Part shown: in pieces, positions 1 through 8,168 of the stretch
How the letters are laid out: every line of letters starts with the position of its first letter
Position numbering within the stretch: the first letter of the stretch is position 1
Origin: Chitinimonas arctica
GTDB taxonomy: Bacteria; Pseudomonadota; Gammaproteobacteria; Burkholderiales; Chitinimonadaceae
Length of the DNA: 64,000 bases
Assembly: GCF_007431345.1 (NCBI RefSeq)
Contig: NZ_CP041730.1
Span: 3,596,001 to 3,660,000 of the forward strand
Direction: 5' to 3'
The notes under the pieces: model-generated
What the model was told of the DNA's origin: nothing
Seen by the model: the letters and a program-made list of their open reading frames with translations, nothing else
Database searches by the model: none
Translations under genes and position numbers: made by a program

Positions 1-281
1 TCGAGGACAGCTATGGCCTGCATGCCGTCAAATTGGCCGCTGGCGATATGATTCTCTATCCCGCCACCAGTCTGCACCGGGTCGAGCCGGTGAGCCGAGG
101 TACCCGCTTGGCCTCGTTCTTCTGGATACAAAGCATGGTGCGCTCGGCCGAGCGCCGCGCCATGCTGTTCGATCTCGACCAATCCATCCAGACCCTGCGC
201 GCAAAGTATGGCGACACCGCCGAAATCGTGCGGGTGACGGGTGTTTACCATAACCTGCTGCGGCAGTGGGTCGAGCTGTAG
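1..281 (+). CDS. PKHD-type Fe(II)/2-oxoglutarate hydroxylase, 3' part only
   Basis: The reading frame is open from the left edge, so the start lies outside the window; about 92 C-terminal residues are present. It reads EDSYGLHAVKLAAGDMILYP, then ATSLHRVEPV and RLASFFWIQSMVR, which is the C-terminal half of the PKHD-type hydroxylase family (YbiX/PiuC). The His in SLHRV fits the distal iron ligand and the Arg of the following RGTRLA segment fits the 2-oxoglutarate contact of the double-stranded beta helix. Members are often next to TonB siderophore receptors and iron-regulated, but the upstream neighbour is not visible here. The family call is firm; the substrate is unknown. Confidence 0.88.
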   Translation, partial: EDSYGLHAVKLAAGDMILYPATSLHRVEPVSRGTRLASFFWIQSMVRSAERRAMLFDLDQSIQTLRAKYGDTAEIVRVTGVYHNLLRQWVEL

Positions 282-338
282 TTTCCGAGGACGGCATCCC
301 CTGCCGCTTGGGGATGCCGGTTCCAGCAGGATGAAGCA

Positions 339-980
339 TTAATTCGCGGCGGTAAAACGGCGGCGGATATGGCGAGGGGTCTGTACTTCATCCAGTACGG
401 CGACTGCCAGGTCGGCGGTGGAAATGCCGGCCGGTTGTCCGCCGTCGAACAATACTTCGTCCTGTCCCAGCCGATATTGACCGGTGCGTTCGCCCGGCGC
501 CAGGAAGACCGGCGGCGAGACAAAGCTCCACGACAGTTCGGCTTCCCCCTGGATACGGTTCAATGCCTCACGGGCCGCCAGCGCGCCCTGGCGATATTGC
601 GGTGGGAAGTCGGGCGTATCGACCAGCTGCACGCCCGGCGCCACGAACAGGCTGCCGGCCCCGCCGATGCTGATAAAACGTTTGACGCCTGCGGCCTTGA
701 CACCCGCGACGATGGCGTCCTGACCCTGCAGGAACAGATCATGGATATCGGCCTTGTCCCAGCCGGGATTGAACGCGCTCAACACGATATCCACCCCTTG
801 TACCGCTTTGGCTACCTGGGCACTGTCGTACACATCGGCCACCACGACGCGTAAGTTGGGCTGGCTGGCCAGCTTGGCCGGCGAGCGGCTCAGGGCAATC
901 ACTTCATGGCCACGGGAGAGGGTTTCGGTCAGCAAGGCACTGCCGACAAAGCCGGTGGCGCCGATCAGGGCGATTTTCAT
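339..980 (-). CDS. NAD(P)-dependent oxidoreductase, NmrA-like atypical SDR
   Basis: A 213-residue protein starting MKIALIGATGFVGS, the N-terminal Rossmann motif GATGFVGS of atypical SDR/NmrA-like proteins (YwnB/AzoB type). The ATG at 980 is chosen because the Rossmann motif follows at once and an AAGGAAA ribosome site sits about 7 bases upstream; the frame stays open further upstream but without coding character. SIGGAGSLFVAPG in the middle and the short C-terminal region fit the NAD(P)H-binding PF13460 class. It is divergent from the LysR gene at 1183, an arrangement in which the regulator usually controls the neighbour. Substrate unknown. Confidence 0.87.
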   Translation of the reverse strand: MKIALIGATGFVGSALLTETLSRGHEVIALSRSPAKLASQPNLRVVVADVYDSAQVAKAVQGVDIVLSAFNPGWDKADIHDLFLQGQDAIVAGVKAAGVKRFISIGGAGSLFVAPGVQLVDTPDFPPQYRQGALAAREALNRIQGEAELSWSFVSPPVFLAPGERTGQYRLGQDEVLFDGGQPAGISTADLAVAVLDEVQTPRHIRRRFTAAN

Positions 981-1182
981 AGTCGATTTCCTTGGAGTAG
1001 CGGTCGCTTGGAACCGCATCACGTTGAAGTAGTGCGCCGTACCGCCGTGTTTGGCTGGTGGCGATAAGGGCATGATGCGTGAAACTATTGATCGGATAAA
1101 CGCGATAAACCAGAATTGATTGTTCTTGTTCCAAGAACCATCATGCCTGATTACGTATGCGAGGCATTGCCGGGGCTTCCTG

Positions 1183-2094
1183 ATGAAACAAACCGATCTC
1201 AATCGCCTGGGTATCTTTGCCGCAGTCGTGGAAGCCGGCGGATTTACCGCCGCCGCCGAACGCTTGGGCCTGGCCAAATCGCAAGTCAGCCAGCAGGTGG
1301 CCAAGTTGGAAGCCGAGCTGGGCGTGGCCTTGTTCAGCCGTACCACCCGGCGGGTGATGACGACCGAGGCGGGGGATGCCTTGCATAAGGCAAGCACGCC
1401 TTTATTGGCGGAGCTGCAGCGGGTGCTGGAGCAGGTGGGCGACGGCACCCGTATCGAAGGTCGCCTGCGCTTGACCGCGCCGGCGGACTACACCGCCGGC
1501 GTGCTGGGCCCCTTGCTGGCGCGCTTTGCCTTGGCCCATCCCGCGCTGGAAATCGAACTGATCGGTGCCGACCGAGTATTGGACCTGGTCGGCGAGGGCA
1601 TAGACCTGGCCATACGCCATGGTTTCCTGACCGATTCGCGCCTGCGTGCGCTCAAGCTGGGCACCTTTCGCCAGCTTCCGGTCGCCGCCCCGGCCCTATT
1701 GGCCAGGATCGGCCAGCCCCAGCAGCCCGCCGACCTCAACGGCCAACCCTGGGTCGCCTTGACCGCCTTGCCGGCGCCCTTGACCTGGCAGTTTCAAGCG
1801 GCGGATGGCCAGCGTGAAACCATTACGGCACGTGCCGCCATGCGGGTAAACAGCGCCACCGTGGCGCGCGAATGCGCCGGCGCGGGGGTGGGCTGCACCG
1901 TGCTGCCCGACTATATGATCCATGCGGAACTGGCATCCGGTCGCCTGCAATTGCTGTTGCCGGACTGGATGCTGCCGGAAGGCGGGATCTATGCCGTCTA
2001 CCCTGCCGGCCGCTATCTGCCGGCCAAGGTAAGGGCGTTGATCGCTTTTTTGCGGCCATTGATTGGGGAGGGAGTGGGCAGTAGCGCTCAATAA
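1183..2094 (+). CDS. LysR-family transcriptional regulator
   Basis: A 303-residue LysR-type regulator. Residues 1-60 hold the winged helix-turn-helix (FAAVVEAGGFTAAAERLGLA, then KSQVSQQVAKLEAELGV, LFSRTTRRV). The rest is a periplasmic-binding-protein-like effector domain of the CrgA/DmlR subgroup (RLRLTAPADYTAG, DLVGEGIDLAIRHG). The ATG at 1183 gives the standard LysR N-terminus; longer in-frame starts add unrelated residues. It is divergent from the NmrA-like oxidoreductase gene with about 200 bases between the starts, so it may repress or activate that gene in response to a small molecule. That role is inferred from position only. Confidence 0.93.
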   Translation: MKQTDLNRLGIFAAVVEAGGFTAAAERLGLAKSQVSQQVAKLEAELGVALFSRTTRRVMTTEAGDALHKASTPLLAELQRVLEQVGDGTRIEGRLRLTAPADYTAGVLGPLLARFALAHPALEIELIGADRVLDLVGEGIDLAIRHGFLTDSRLRALKLGTFRQLPVAAPALLARIGQPQQPADLNGQPWVALTALPAPLTWQFQAADGQRETITARAAMRVNSATVARECAGAGVGCTVLPDYMIHAELASGRLQLLLPDWMLPEGGIYAVYPAGRYLPAKVRALIAFLRPLIGEGVGSSAQ

Positions 2095-2213
2095 CATGCG
2101 CTTGCTCTGCGAACAAAAAAGCGACAGCTCGCACGTATTGCCGAAAGATATGCTGCTGTGGCTATATATAATTTACTTATTGGCGATATTTATTGATTTT
2201 ATAAGGTGAATAC

Positions 2214-2417
2214 ATGCCTATTTCCAATGGTATAACACTATGGCGTATGCGCGCGATTGTTGCTGGCGCGAGGGATTGCCCGCTTGATGATGAGATAAAA
2301 ACAAAGGGGACTGGTGGCAAAGCCATTGCTTCAGTTTCATTGCTGAAAAAATCCTCGCGCGAGAACCGGGGTTTACTTAGGGAGGTGGCGAAAACACGGC
2401 CGCATCCCGCCGTTTGA
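2214..2417 (+). CDS. Possible small protein, doubtful
   Basis: A 67-residue frame beginning MPISNGITLWRMRAIV. In favour: an ATG preceded by AAGGTGAA at good spacing and an AT-rich, promoter-like stretch (about 2155-2205) in otherwise GC-rich DNA. Against: no recognisable domain, and its 3' end overlaps the tail of the opposite-strand gene ending at 2377. It could be a genuine orphan peptide or only the leader of a non-coding transcript. I do not recognise it. Confidence 0.25.
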   Translation: MPISNGITLWRMRAIVAGARDCPLDDEIKTKGTGGKAIASVSLLKKSSRENRGLLREVAKTRPHPAV

Positions 2418-3333
2418 CGGCGGATATGATCTGCTGGCGAAGCATGCTCACCCTATCGTACCGATCGGCGCCAAGGCCAATCCGGACGGCGTCCTGCAGA
2501 TTGTCGGCGCACCAGCCGTGCTGGACGCATTGCACCAAGGTCGCCGTGGTATCCGGTCCGCAGTCCATGCCCAGTTCGCAATTGGCGAGCGCCCATGCCT
2601 GCTCCATATCCAGCGCGCTCTCCTTGCCTTCGTACCAGCGGCCGGCGAGGTAATAGCGCGGTCCTTGCGCATTGGGCGCCGGGAATTCCATATTGCTGGC
2701 TTGAAGGGATCTGAGTATGGCGGGATCGGCCAGGGCCAGGGTCTCGTGTGCGATAGCGCTTTTTGCAGCGGGCCCGGTCGCGCGTAACGATCTCTCGACC
2801 AGCGTGAGCAGGGGGTCGCGCGTGAAGTCTATATCGTGTGCCAGCTGTCCCCGGGCGGCATTGAGTTCGTCTTCCGATAGGTCGCAACGCACCATTAGTG
2901 TCGATTTCGCGGCTTGCTGCTCCGCATCGAGGAGTGGCGGTGGTCCCGGTGCTGGTTTGATGGCCCGCAAGCAATGGTCCAGCTGCTCCAGCGCGGCGAA
3001 ACCATAGGCATAACCGCCTTGTTCGGGATGCTTTATGGCATCGAAAAAGAAGGCACGGAAACTCTGCATTTGATTGAATTGCCGCAATATACGCGAGAAA
3101 TCGGCACGAGCCGGTGAGGATGTTTCGGACCGGTCGTGACGATTGCTTATTATCGCGGTATCCGACCCATGCTTAGCGTCTGGCGATTCGAACCAGCCAC
3201 CCCTATGCGCGACCGCTTGAGAAAATCCAGTGGCGGCGATGGACTCCCCATTTTGGCCGCTCTCCAAAAACCACCATGCCAGCACGATTGAAAGCAGTGC
3301 AATGCATAAAGACAATTTGGATGTGATTTGCAT
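2377..3333 (-). CDS. Hypothetical protein with N-terminal membrane anchor
   Basis: About 318 residues from the ATG at 3333; a TTG 18 bases upstream is an alternative. The N-terminus MQITSKLSLCIALLSIVLAW is a hydrophobic signal or anchor segment; the remainder is soluble, acidic and helical, with several cysteines in the last third (a short Cys-rich stretch around CELGMDCGP and CVQHGWCADN). I recognise no catalytic motif. It probably sits in the periplasm, tethered to the inner membrane. It lies next to two other exported products on the same strand (cysteine-rich peptide and BNR lipoprotein), which suggests a shared cell-envelope role; this is inference. Confidence 0.6.
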   Translation of the reverse strand: MQITSKLSLCIALLSIVLAWWFLESGQNGESIAATGFSQAVAHRGGWFESPDAKHGSDTAIISNRHDRSETSSPARADFSRILRQFNQMQSFRAFFFDAIKHPEQGGYAYGFAALEQLDHCLRAIKPAPGPPPLLDAEQQAAKSTLMVRCDLSEDELNAARGQLAHDIDFTRDPLLTLVERSLRATGPAAKSAIAHETLALADPAILRSLQASNMEFPAPNAQGPRYYLAGRWYEGKESALDMEQAWALANCELGMDCGPDTTATLVQCVQHGWCADNLQDAVRIGLGADRYDRVSMLRQQIISAVKRRDAAVFSPPP

Positions 3334-3386
3334 ATGCGGGTGGCGGCGCAAGCCGTCATACCTAAGTTAGATAGCACCGAAAGAAT

Positions 3387-3590
3387 TTATGGCTTCGGAG
3401 GGTCGGGCGGTGTGGGAGGCGTTGGCGGGTTGGGTGGGGTAGGGGGCACAGGGTCGCTGCAGACATTGCATACGCAAATATAGCCGCCATTCGTCTTTTT
3501 ACAGATGCATTCCTGGCAAGTGGCGGCATAAGCGGTACAGCACAATCCTACAAAAGTTGCGACGGCAAAAATGGCACGTTTAGCCTTCAT
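3387..3590 (-). CDS. Small secreted cysteine-rich protein with proline-rich tail
   Basis: A 67-residue protein with a strong ribosome site (AAGGAGT, 7 bases before the ATG). Residues 1-22 form a signal peptide ending CTAYA; the predicted mature part is about 45 residues. It carries six cysteines spaced C-x2-C-x-C-x8-C-x-C-x2-C, a mirror-symmetric pattern, followed by a tail of PPTPP/PPNPP/PPDPP units. The pattern would suit metal binding or three disulfides; the tail suits an extended cell-wall or surface spacer. I know of no family that it matches. It lies between the anchored protein at 2377-3333 and the lipoprotein at 3855-5464, all on one strand. Confidence 0.65.
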   Translation of the reverse strand: MKAKRAIFAVATFVGLCCTAYAATCQECICKKTNGGYICVCNVCSDPVPPTPPNPPTPPTPPDPPKP

Positions 3591-3798
3591 TTCCGCACTC
3601 CTTGTGAAGTATTGTTTATTTAAGCTACTTCTGGAACGGGGGTGTTATCCCTATGGGTCTCCCCGCAGGCTTTCCTTTCTCCTGATTGTGTGGCCAAGCC
3701 CTATTTGATGAAGTCAACGTAAAGGAGCGGGTAGGCGTTTCGCTTACGTAAATCTGCGCATGTTTTCACAAATTTGTTGGTAATACCCGCTCGGCAGG

Positions 3799-3824
3799 AA
3801 AAAAGCCCCGACCTAAGTCGAGGC
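3799..3824 (-). terminator. Rho-independent terminator after the BNR lipoprotein gene
   Basis: Read on the minus strand it is GCCTCGAC - TTAG - GTCGGGGC followed by six T, an 8-bp stem with one G-T pair. It lies 31 bases after the stop at 3855, the stop used only if the lipoprotein frame is restored, so it supports that longer gene end. Confidence 0.7.
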
Positions 3825-3854
3825 GAAACCATGCGGATATATCAGCGGCAAGCG

Positions 3855-5464
3855 CTAGTTGGACCGGGTTACCGGCTTCCTGGGTGGGTGCTGGTAAGCG
3901 TAAGCCTGGGGGTCGAAATTATCGTACTCGCTTTCCCAACTCTTGCCGGCGTCATTCGAGCGACGAATCGAGAATAATCCGAACCTCCCCCAATTGATGT
4001 CGAGCAGCGTGCCGGACCTTAGCGGCACGAGCGTCCGGCCCAGTTCGTATTCTCCTAGCGAGGACCAGCTCTGGCCTTTGTCCCGACTGACCTGCAGCTC
4101 ACCGTCGCGAAGCCCCCGGCCATATACATGGTTCCATCGTAGCTCTGCTGGATCGGCGAAAGCTTGACCGTGATGGGTACGTTCATCGGCTGCCAGCTTT
4201 GCGCTTGGTCGGCCGAGACATGCACGCCGGCAAACACACCCTTCATGCCGCCGCCCGGCGAAGTAAGCGTGCTTATGCTGCCGGCCGGATCGATATTGAT
4301 GTCAATCAGCCTGTCTTTGTTTGGCGTGTCGCGGTCGGTCCACTGGCCGCTGGCAAAATCGAGGAAGTGGATGGGACCGGTTGCCGTGGTGTAAGCCAGG
4401 CCGTTTGCGGTTTCCCATATCCAGAAACCGTTGGCACCGCTCCATATACTGTAGGCGATATCATCCTTGCGTAGGGCCTTCCATTTACCCGATTCGAGTA
4501 CCGCGGAGTGGTAAAGCGTAATTTCGGTATTGTTTTGCACCGCCACGTACCACCCCGCATCGACGTTGCCGATGATACGCACCAGGTTGCCGGGAGGCAG
4601 GTCGCCGGTGGCAACCGGCAGCAGTTTTTGCTCACCGGGCGGCTTACGCAGCAAGGTCCCGAGTTCGCCCACCACCAACAATTCCGCATCCGGCAAGTTG
4701 ACTGGGGTGACACATCTCAGCGACTCGATGCCGGCCGAGCGTAGCAATTGCCAGCGGCCGCTGGTATTGCGTACCAACACCGTACCCAGGCGGCTTGCCG
4801 CCACGACTCTGCCGTCAGCCATTTCGGTGGGGCAAAGGGCGCCAATCGGACGATGCATCGCGTATTCCTCGACACGGTCCCGGGGCGAACGGGGCGCTTC
4901 CCAGCCTGGATCCGCCACCTTGTCGAACAACTGGGCATGCTCAGGCGAGGCATTTCGCAGCAGCGCGATGTTCGTCACGACCCGCTCGCTGCGGGCGACG
5001 ACGACATTGCTGTTGATGGGCGTCAGTATCAGGCGACCTAGATCGACGGGTTTGCCGGCCTTTACGCTGAATTTACCGATTAACTCACTCATGCCCTGCA
5101 GAGAAAGCATCTTTCGCGAGGCGTAATCTTCCAAATTCAGGAATTCGTATCTTCCGGGCGGCAACGCAGCGACGAACAGGGAGGTATCGCGCGATATCGC
5201 ACGCGCGGTCCGGCGTAATTCAAATTGCTCCTCATGCGAGTCGGTAGCGCCTGCCCCTGGCAGGCGACGCACGACGACCGTACTGACACCGTAGATCTCT
5301 CCGGAGTTACTGCTGATGCTGAGCACTACCGGACTCAATTCCGACTTCGGCGGTAGTTTCAATGGATCCAGGGCGATGGAGATACTTGCGCAACCGGAGA
5401 GCAAGGCCAACAGGATGAAACAAGACAATATGCGAGCAAGGGACAATGGCGCAGTGAGTAACAT
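3855..5464 (-). CDS. BNR/sialidase-repeat lipoprotein, frame broken near 4113-4117
   Basis: Starts at ATG 5464 with a lipoprotein signal (MLLTAPLSLARILSCF, lipobox LLSG-C), so it is likely an outer-membrane or periplasmic lipoprotein. The long beta-rich body resembles BNR / photosystem-II-stability-factor-like propellers, with SADQAQSWQP as one BNR-like motif. As given, the frame stops at 4055 after an unnatural tail. Adding one G to the G5 run (4113-4117 on the plus strand as C5) restores DGELQVSRDKGQSW, then SNDAGKSWESE, two clear BNR motifs, and moves the stop to 3855, giving about 536 residues with a terminator just downstream. Function and partner are unknown. Confidence 0.7.
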
Positions 5465-5745
5465 GACACTCTTTGATGAATAGGAAAGGCCGCGTTTAAA
5501 CGGTTTTAGCCGGAATGCCGGCGTCGCGCCCGCGTGCGGGACGAGCTGATCGACCACGGCAATCCGAAGGGTAAGGGAACGGATAGCCGCCAATGGATGG
5601 GAAGTGAGTCTCTTTGATCTTTGAAACGGCGAACCGACAAGCGTAGCAAGGCCTGCAGGGCGAGGCAAGGTTCGCTTTGGCGACAAGCATTCTGCTGGGT
5701 ATTTCCACACATCCCGCGCGCGTAAGGGGACTTTGTGGGGTTTTC

Positions 5746-6965
5746 TTACCGACTGAAAATCAAAGAGGTATTGATCCCGCCAAAAGCAAAATTATTGCTC
5801 ATGACATATTCGGTATCGATATGCCGCCCACCCCCGGTCAAATAGTCCAGGCTGGCGCAGGCAGGGTCCGGTGCGAGCAGGTTGAGGGTGGGGGCGAACC
5901 AGCCATCGTGCATCATCATGATGCTTATCCAGGCTTCCAGCGCGCCGCAGGCGCCCAGGGTGTGGCCCATCTGGCTCTTCAGCGAGGCGATGGCGATGGC
6001 TTCGCCGAACACTAGGCGGGTGGCGTGGCTTTCGGCCGTGTCGCCGTGATCGGTGGCGGTGCCGTGGGCATTGACATAGCCGATAGCGGTAGGGGGTAGC
6101 GCCGCATCGGCCAAGGCCAGGCGCATGGCCAACGCCATGGTGTCGGCGTGAGGTTGGGTGACATGGCGCCCATCGCTATTGGTGCCGAATCCGCATACCT
6201 CGGCATGGATGGTGGCGCCGCGTGCCAAGGCGTGTTCGCGCTCTTCCAGAATCAGGGTGCAGGCGCCTTCACCGAGGACCAGCCCGTCGCGGTCGCGGTC
6301 GAATGGCCGGGGTGTCAGATCCGGTTCCTGGCGGGTACTGGCGGCGAACAAGGTATCGAAGACGGCCGCCTGGGTGGCGTCCAGCTCTTCGGCGCCGCCT
6401 GCCAGCATGGCGATCTGTTTGCCGGACTGGATCATCTCGTAGGCATAGCCTATGCCTTGGCTGCCGGAGGTACAGGCACTGCTGGTGCCGACAATGCGGC
6501 CGGTGATGCCGAAGAACACCCCGATATTCACCGCCGCGGTGTGCGACATCATCTTGATATAGGTGGTGGCATTGATGCCGTCGGTATTGTTCTCGAGCAC
6601 CATGCGGCCGAAATCGCCCGCCGACTGCGGCGTACCGGACGACGATCCGTAGGCGATGCCCAGTTGGCCGCTTTGCAGCAACGGGTGGCCGAGCAGGCCT
6701 GCATCGGCCAAGGCCAGCTCGCTGGCACGGGTGGCCATGATGGCGACCCGTCCCATGCTGCGCAGACTCTTGCGGTGGTAGCGCTGAGGGTCCAGTTCGA
6801 ACGGGGCGGCCGGCGCCGCGACGCGGACCGCCAGGCCCTCGTAGCGGGACCATTCCGGCATGGTACGGACGGCGTTGCGACCGGATCTCAGGCTGTTCGA
6901 GACGGTTGCCCAATCATGGCCCAGGGGCTGATGGCGCCGCAGCCGCTGATGACGACCCGCTTCAT
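5746..6965 (-). CDS. Beta-ketoacyl-ACP synthase of the aryl polyene cluster, 1-base frameshift near the start
   Basis: A ketosynthase of about 406 residues; last gene of the aryl polyene operon. Active-site Cys lies in GTSSACTSGSQG, the two His in NAHGTATDHGDTAE and LKSQMGHTLGACG, so it should catalyse decarboxylative chain extension. The natural start is ATG 6965, which overlaps the stop of the ketoreductase (ATGA) and reads MKRVVISGCGAISP. The frame then breaks in a C4 run (6924-6927 as G4). One more C gives ISPLGHDWATV and the intact enzyme. Without repair only a start further in, or an out-of-family N-terminus from 6981, is possible. Likely a sequencing deletion. Confidence 0.88.
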
Positions 6966-7693
6966 CCCGGCATACCGCCATTGACCGAAATCACCTGGCG
7001 GGTGATATAGGCGGCATCCTCGCTCATCAGGAAGCTGACTACCGCCGCCACTTCTTCAGGCTTGCCCATGCGGCGGGCCGGGATCAGCTTGAGCGCTTCG
7101 TCCAGCACCGCCGGTTCGACCATGTCGGTATCGATGAGGCCGGGCGCGACGCAGTTCACGGTTATGGCGCGGCTGGCCAGTTCCATGGCCAATGCCTTGC
7201 TGGCGCCGATGATGCCGGCCTTGGCGGCGCTGTAATTGACTTGGCCGCGATTGCCGATCAGGCCGGATACCGATGCGAGGGTCACGATGCGGCCGGGTTT
7301 GCGCCGGCGCACCAGCGGCATGGTCAGGGGATGCAGGACGTTGTAGAAACTATCCAGATTGGTATGGATGACCGCGTCCCAGTCGGCCGGCGGCATGGCC
7401 GGGAAGGCGTTGTCGCGGGCGATGCCGGCATTGCAGACCACGCCATAGTAGCAACCGTGCGCTTCCACGTCGGCCAGCAGGGCCTCGCCGGCGGCGTGCC
7501 GATCGGCAACGTCGAATTGCAGGATACGTGCTTGCCGGCCCAGGCTTTCGATCTCGCTCGCCACCGCGGCGGCGGCATCCCGGCCGCTACGGCAATGCAG
7601 CACGATATCGTAGCCATCGCGCGCCAGCCGCAAGGCGATGGCCTTGCCGATGCCGCGGCTGGAGCCGGTTACCAGGATAGTGTTGTCAGACAT
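6962..7693 (-). CDS. 3-ketoacyl-ACP reductase (FabG-like SDR) of the aryl polyene cluster
   Basis: A 243-residue classical SDR: cofactor motif TGSSRGIGKAIA near the N-terminus, NAG in CNAGIARDNAF, catalytic Ser in ASVSGLIG and Tyr/Lys in YSAAKAG. It should reduce the beta-keto group after each extension of the polyene chain, as FabG does in fatty-acid synthesis. ATG 7693 overlaps the end of the dehydratase gene by 8 bases; a GTG at 7705 is an alternative start. It ends in an ATGA overlap with the following ketosynthase, so the two are translationally coupled. Confidence 0.92.
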   Translation of the reverse strand: MSDNTILVTGSSRGIGKAIALRLARDGYDIVLHCRSGRDAAAAVASEIESLGRQARILQFDVADRHAAGEALLADVEAHGCYYGVVCNAGIARDNAFPAMPPADWDAVIHTNLDSFYNVLHPLTMPLVRRRKPGRIVTLASVSGLIGNRGQVNYSAAKAGIIGASKALAMELASRAITVNCVAPGLIDTDMVEPAVLDEALKLIPARRMGKPEEVAAVVSFLMSEDAAYITRQVISVNGGMPG

Positions 7694-8165
7694 GGTTGGC
7701 GTCACTCAATAGTGCATTCGCATCGTCAGGCACCAGTACCGTCAGTATCGCTTCGGCGACTTGTTGGCCGGCGATATCAATATGGCATTCGAACTGTGCC
7801 AGGCCGTTGTCCGCGGCAAACTCGCGCCGCACCGTGATACGCAGCACCTCTCCGTTGCAGAATAGCGGGCGCCGGCAGGCGTAGTGGCGGCTACCCAGCA
7901 GAAAGCCGATCTTGCGGCCATCCGCCAATCCCTTTTCCGCTTGGCGGTGGGCCAGCCAGCCGGCGTGGGCGGCGGCGGCTTGCGCCATATACTCGATGCC
8001 GACCCAGGCGCCGACGCCATTGCCGTCATGGAAAAGGCTGTCCGGGCGGATCTCCAGTTCGGCAACCAGGCTGTCCTGGTCGGCTTCAAGCGCGCGATCG
8101 AGCAGGCACATGGGGCCGCGATGCGGTATGAGGGCGTGGATGGGGACGGTTACGGCAAGGCGCAT
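7686..8165 (-). CDS. 3-hydroxyacyl-ACP dehydratase, hotdog fold, aryl polyene cluster
   Basis: A 159-residue single-domain hotdog protein. IPHRGPMCLLD matches the FabZ/FabA-type catalytic His motif and WVGIEYMAQAAAAHAGW holds the acidic partner. It belongs to the COG4706 group (ApeP-like) found in aryl polyene clusters, where it removes water from the 3-hydroxyacyl intermediate and thus makes the double bonds that are kept. It follows the preceding ketosynthase gene by 3 bases and overlaps the ketoreductase. A second dehydratase domain is fused to the AMP ligase at 18060-19775. Confidence 0.88.
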   Translation of the reverse strand: MRLAVTVPIHALIPHRGPMCLLDRALEADQDSLVAELEIRPDSLFHDGNGVGAWVGIEYMAQAAAAHAGWLAHRQAEKGLADGRKIGFLLGSRHYACRRPLFCNGEVLRITVRREFAADNGLAQFECHIDIAGQQVAEAILTVLVPDDANALLSDANHV

Positions 8166-8168
8166 GGG

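Noticed and set aside
339..1448. Extended 369-codon version of the NmrA-like gene
   Set aside because: The added N-terminus runs through the divergent LysR gene and lacks family similarity; the ribosome site and Rossmann motif fix the start at 980.
4105..4125. Programmed -1 frameshift as explanation for the BNR lipoprotein break
   Set aside because: No slippery heptamer with downstream pseudoknot is evident, and three other genes show the same kind of single-base loss, so an artefact is simpler.
6148..6984. Plus-strand frame opposite the last ketosynthase
   Set aside because: Antisense to a ketosynthase with intact catalytic motifs.
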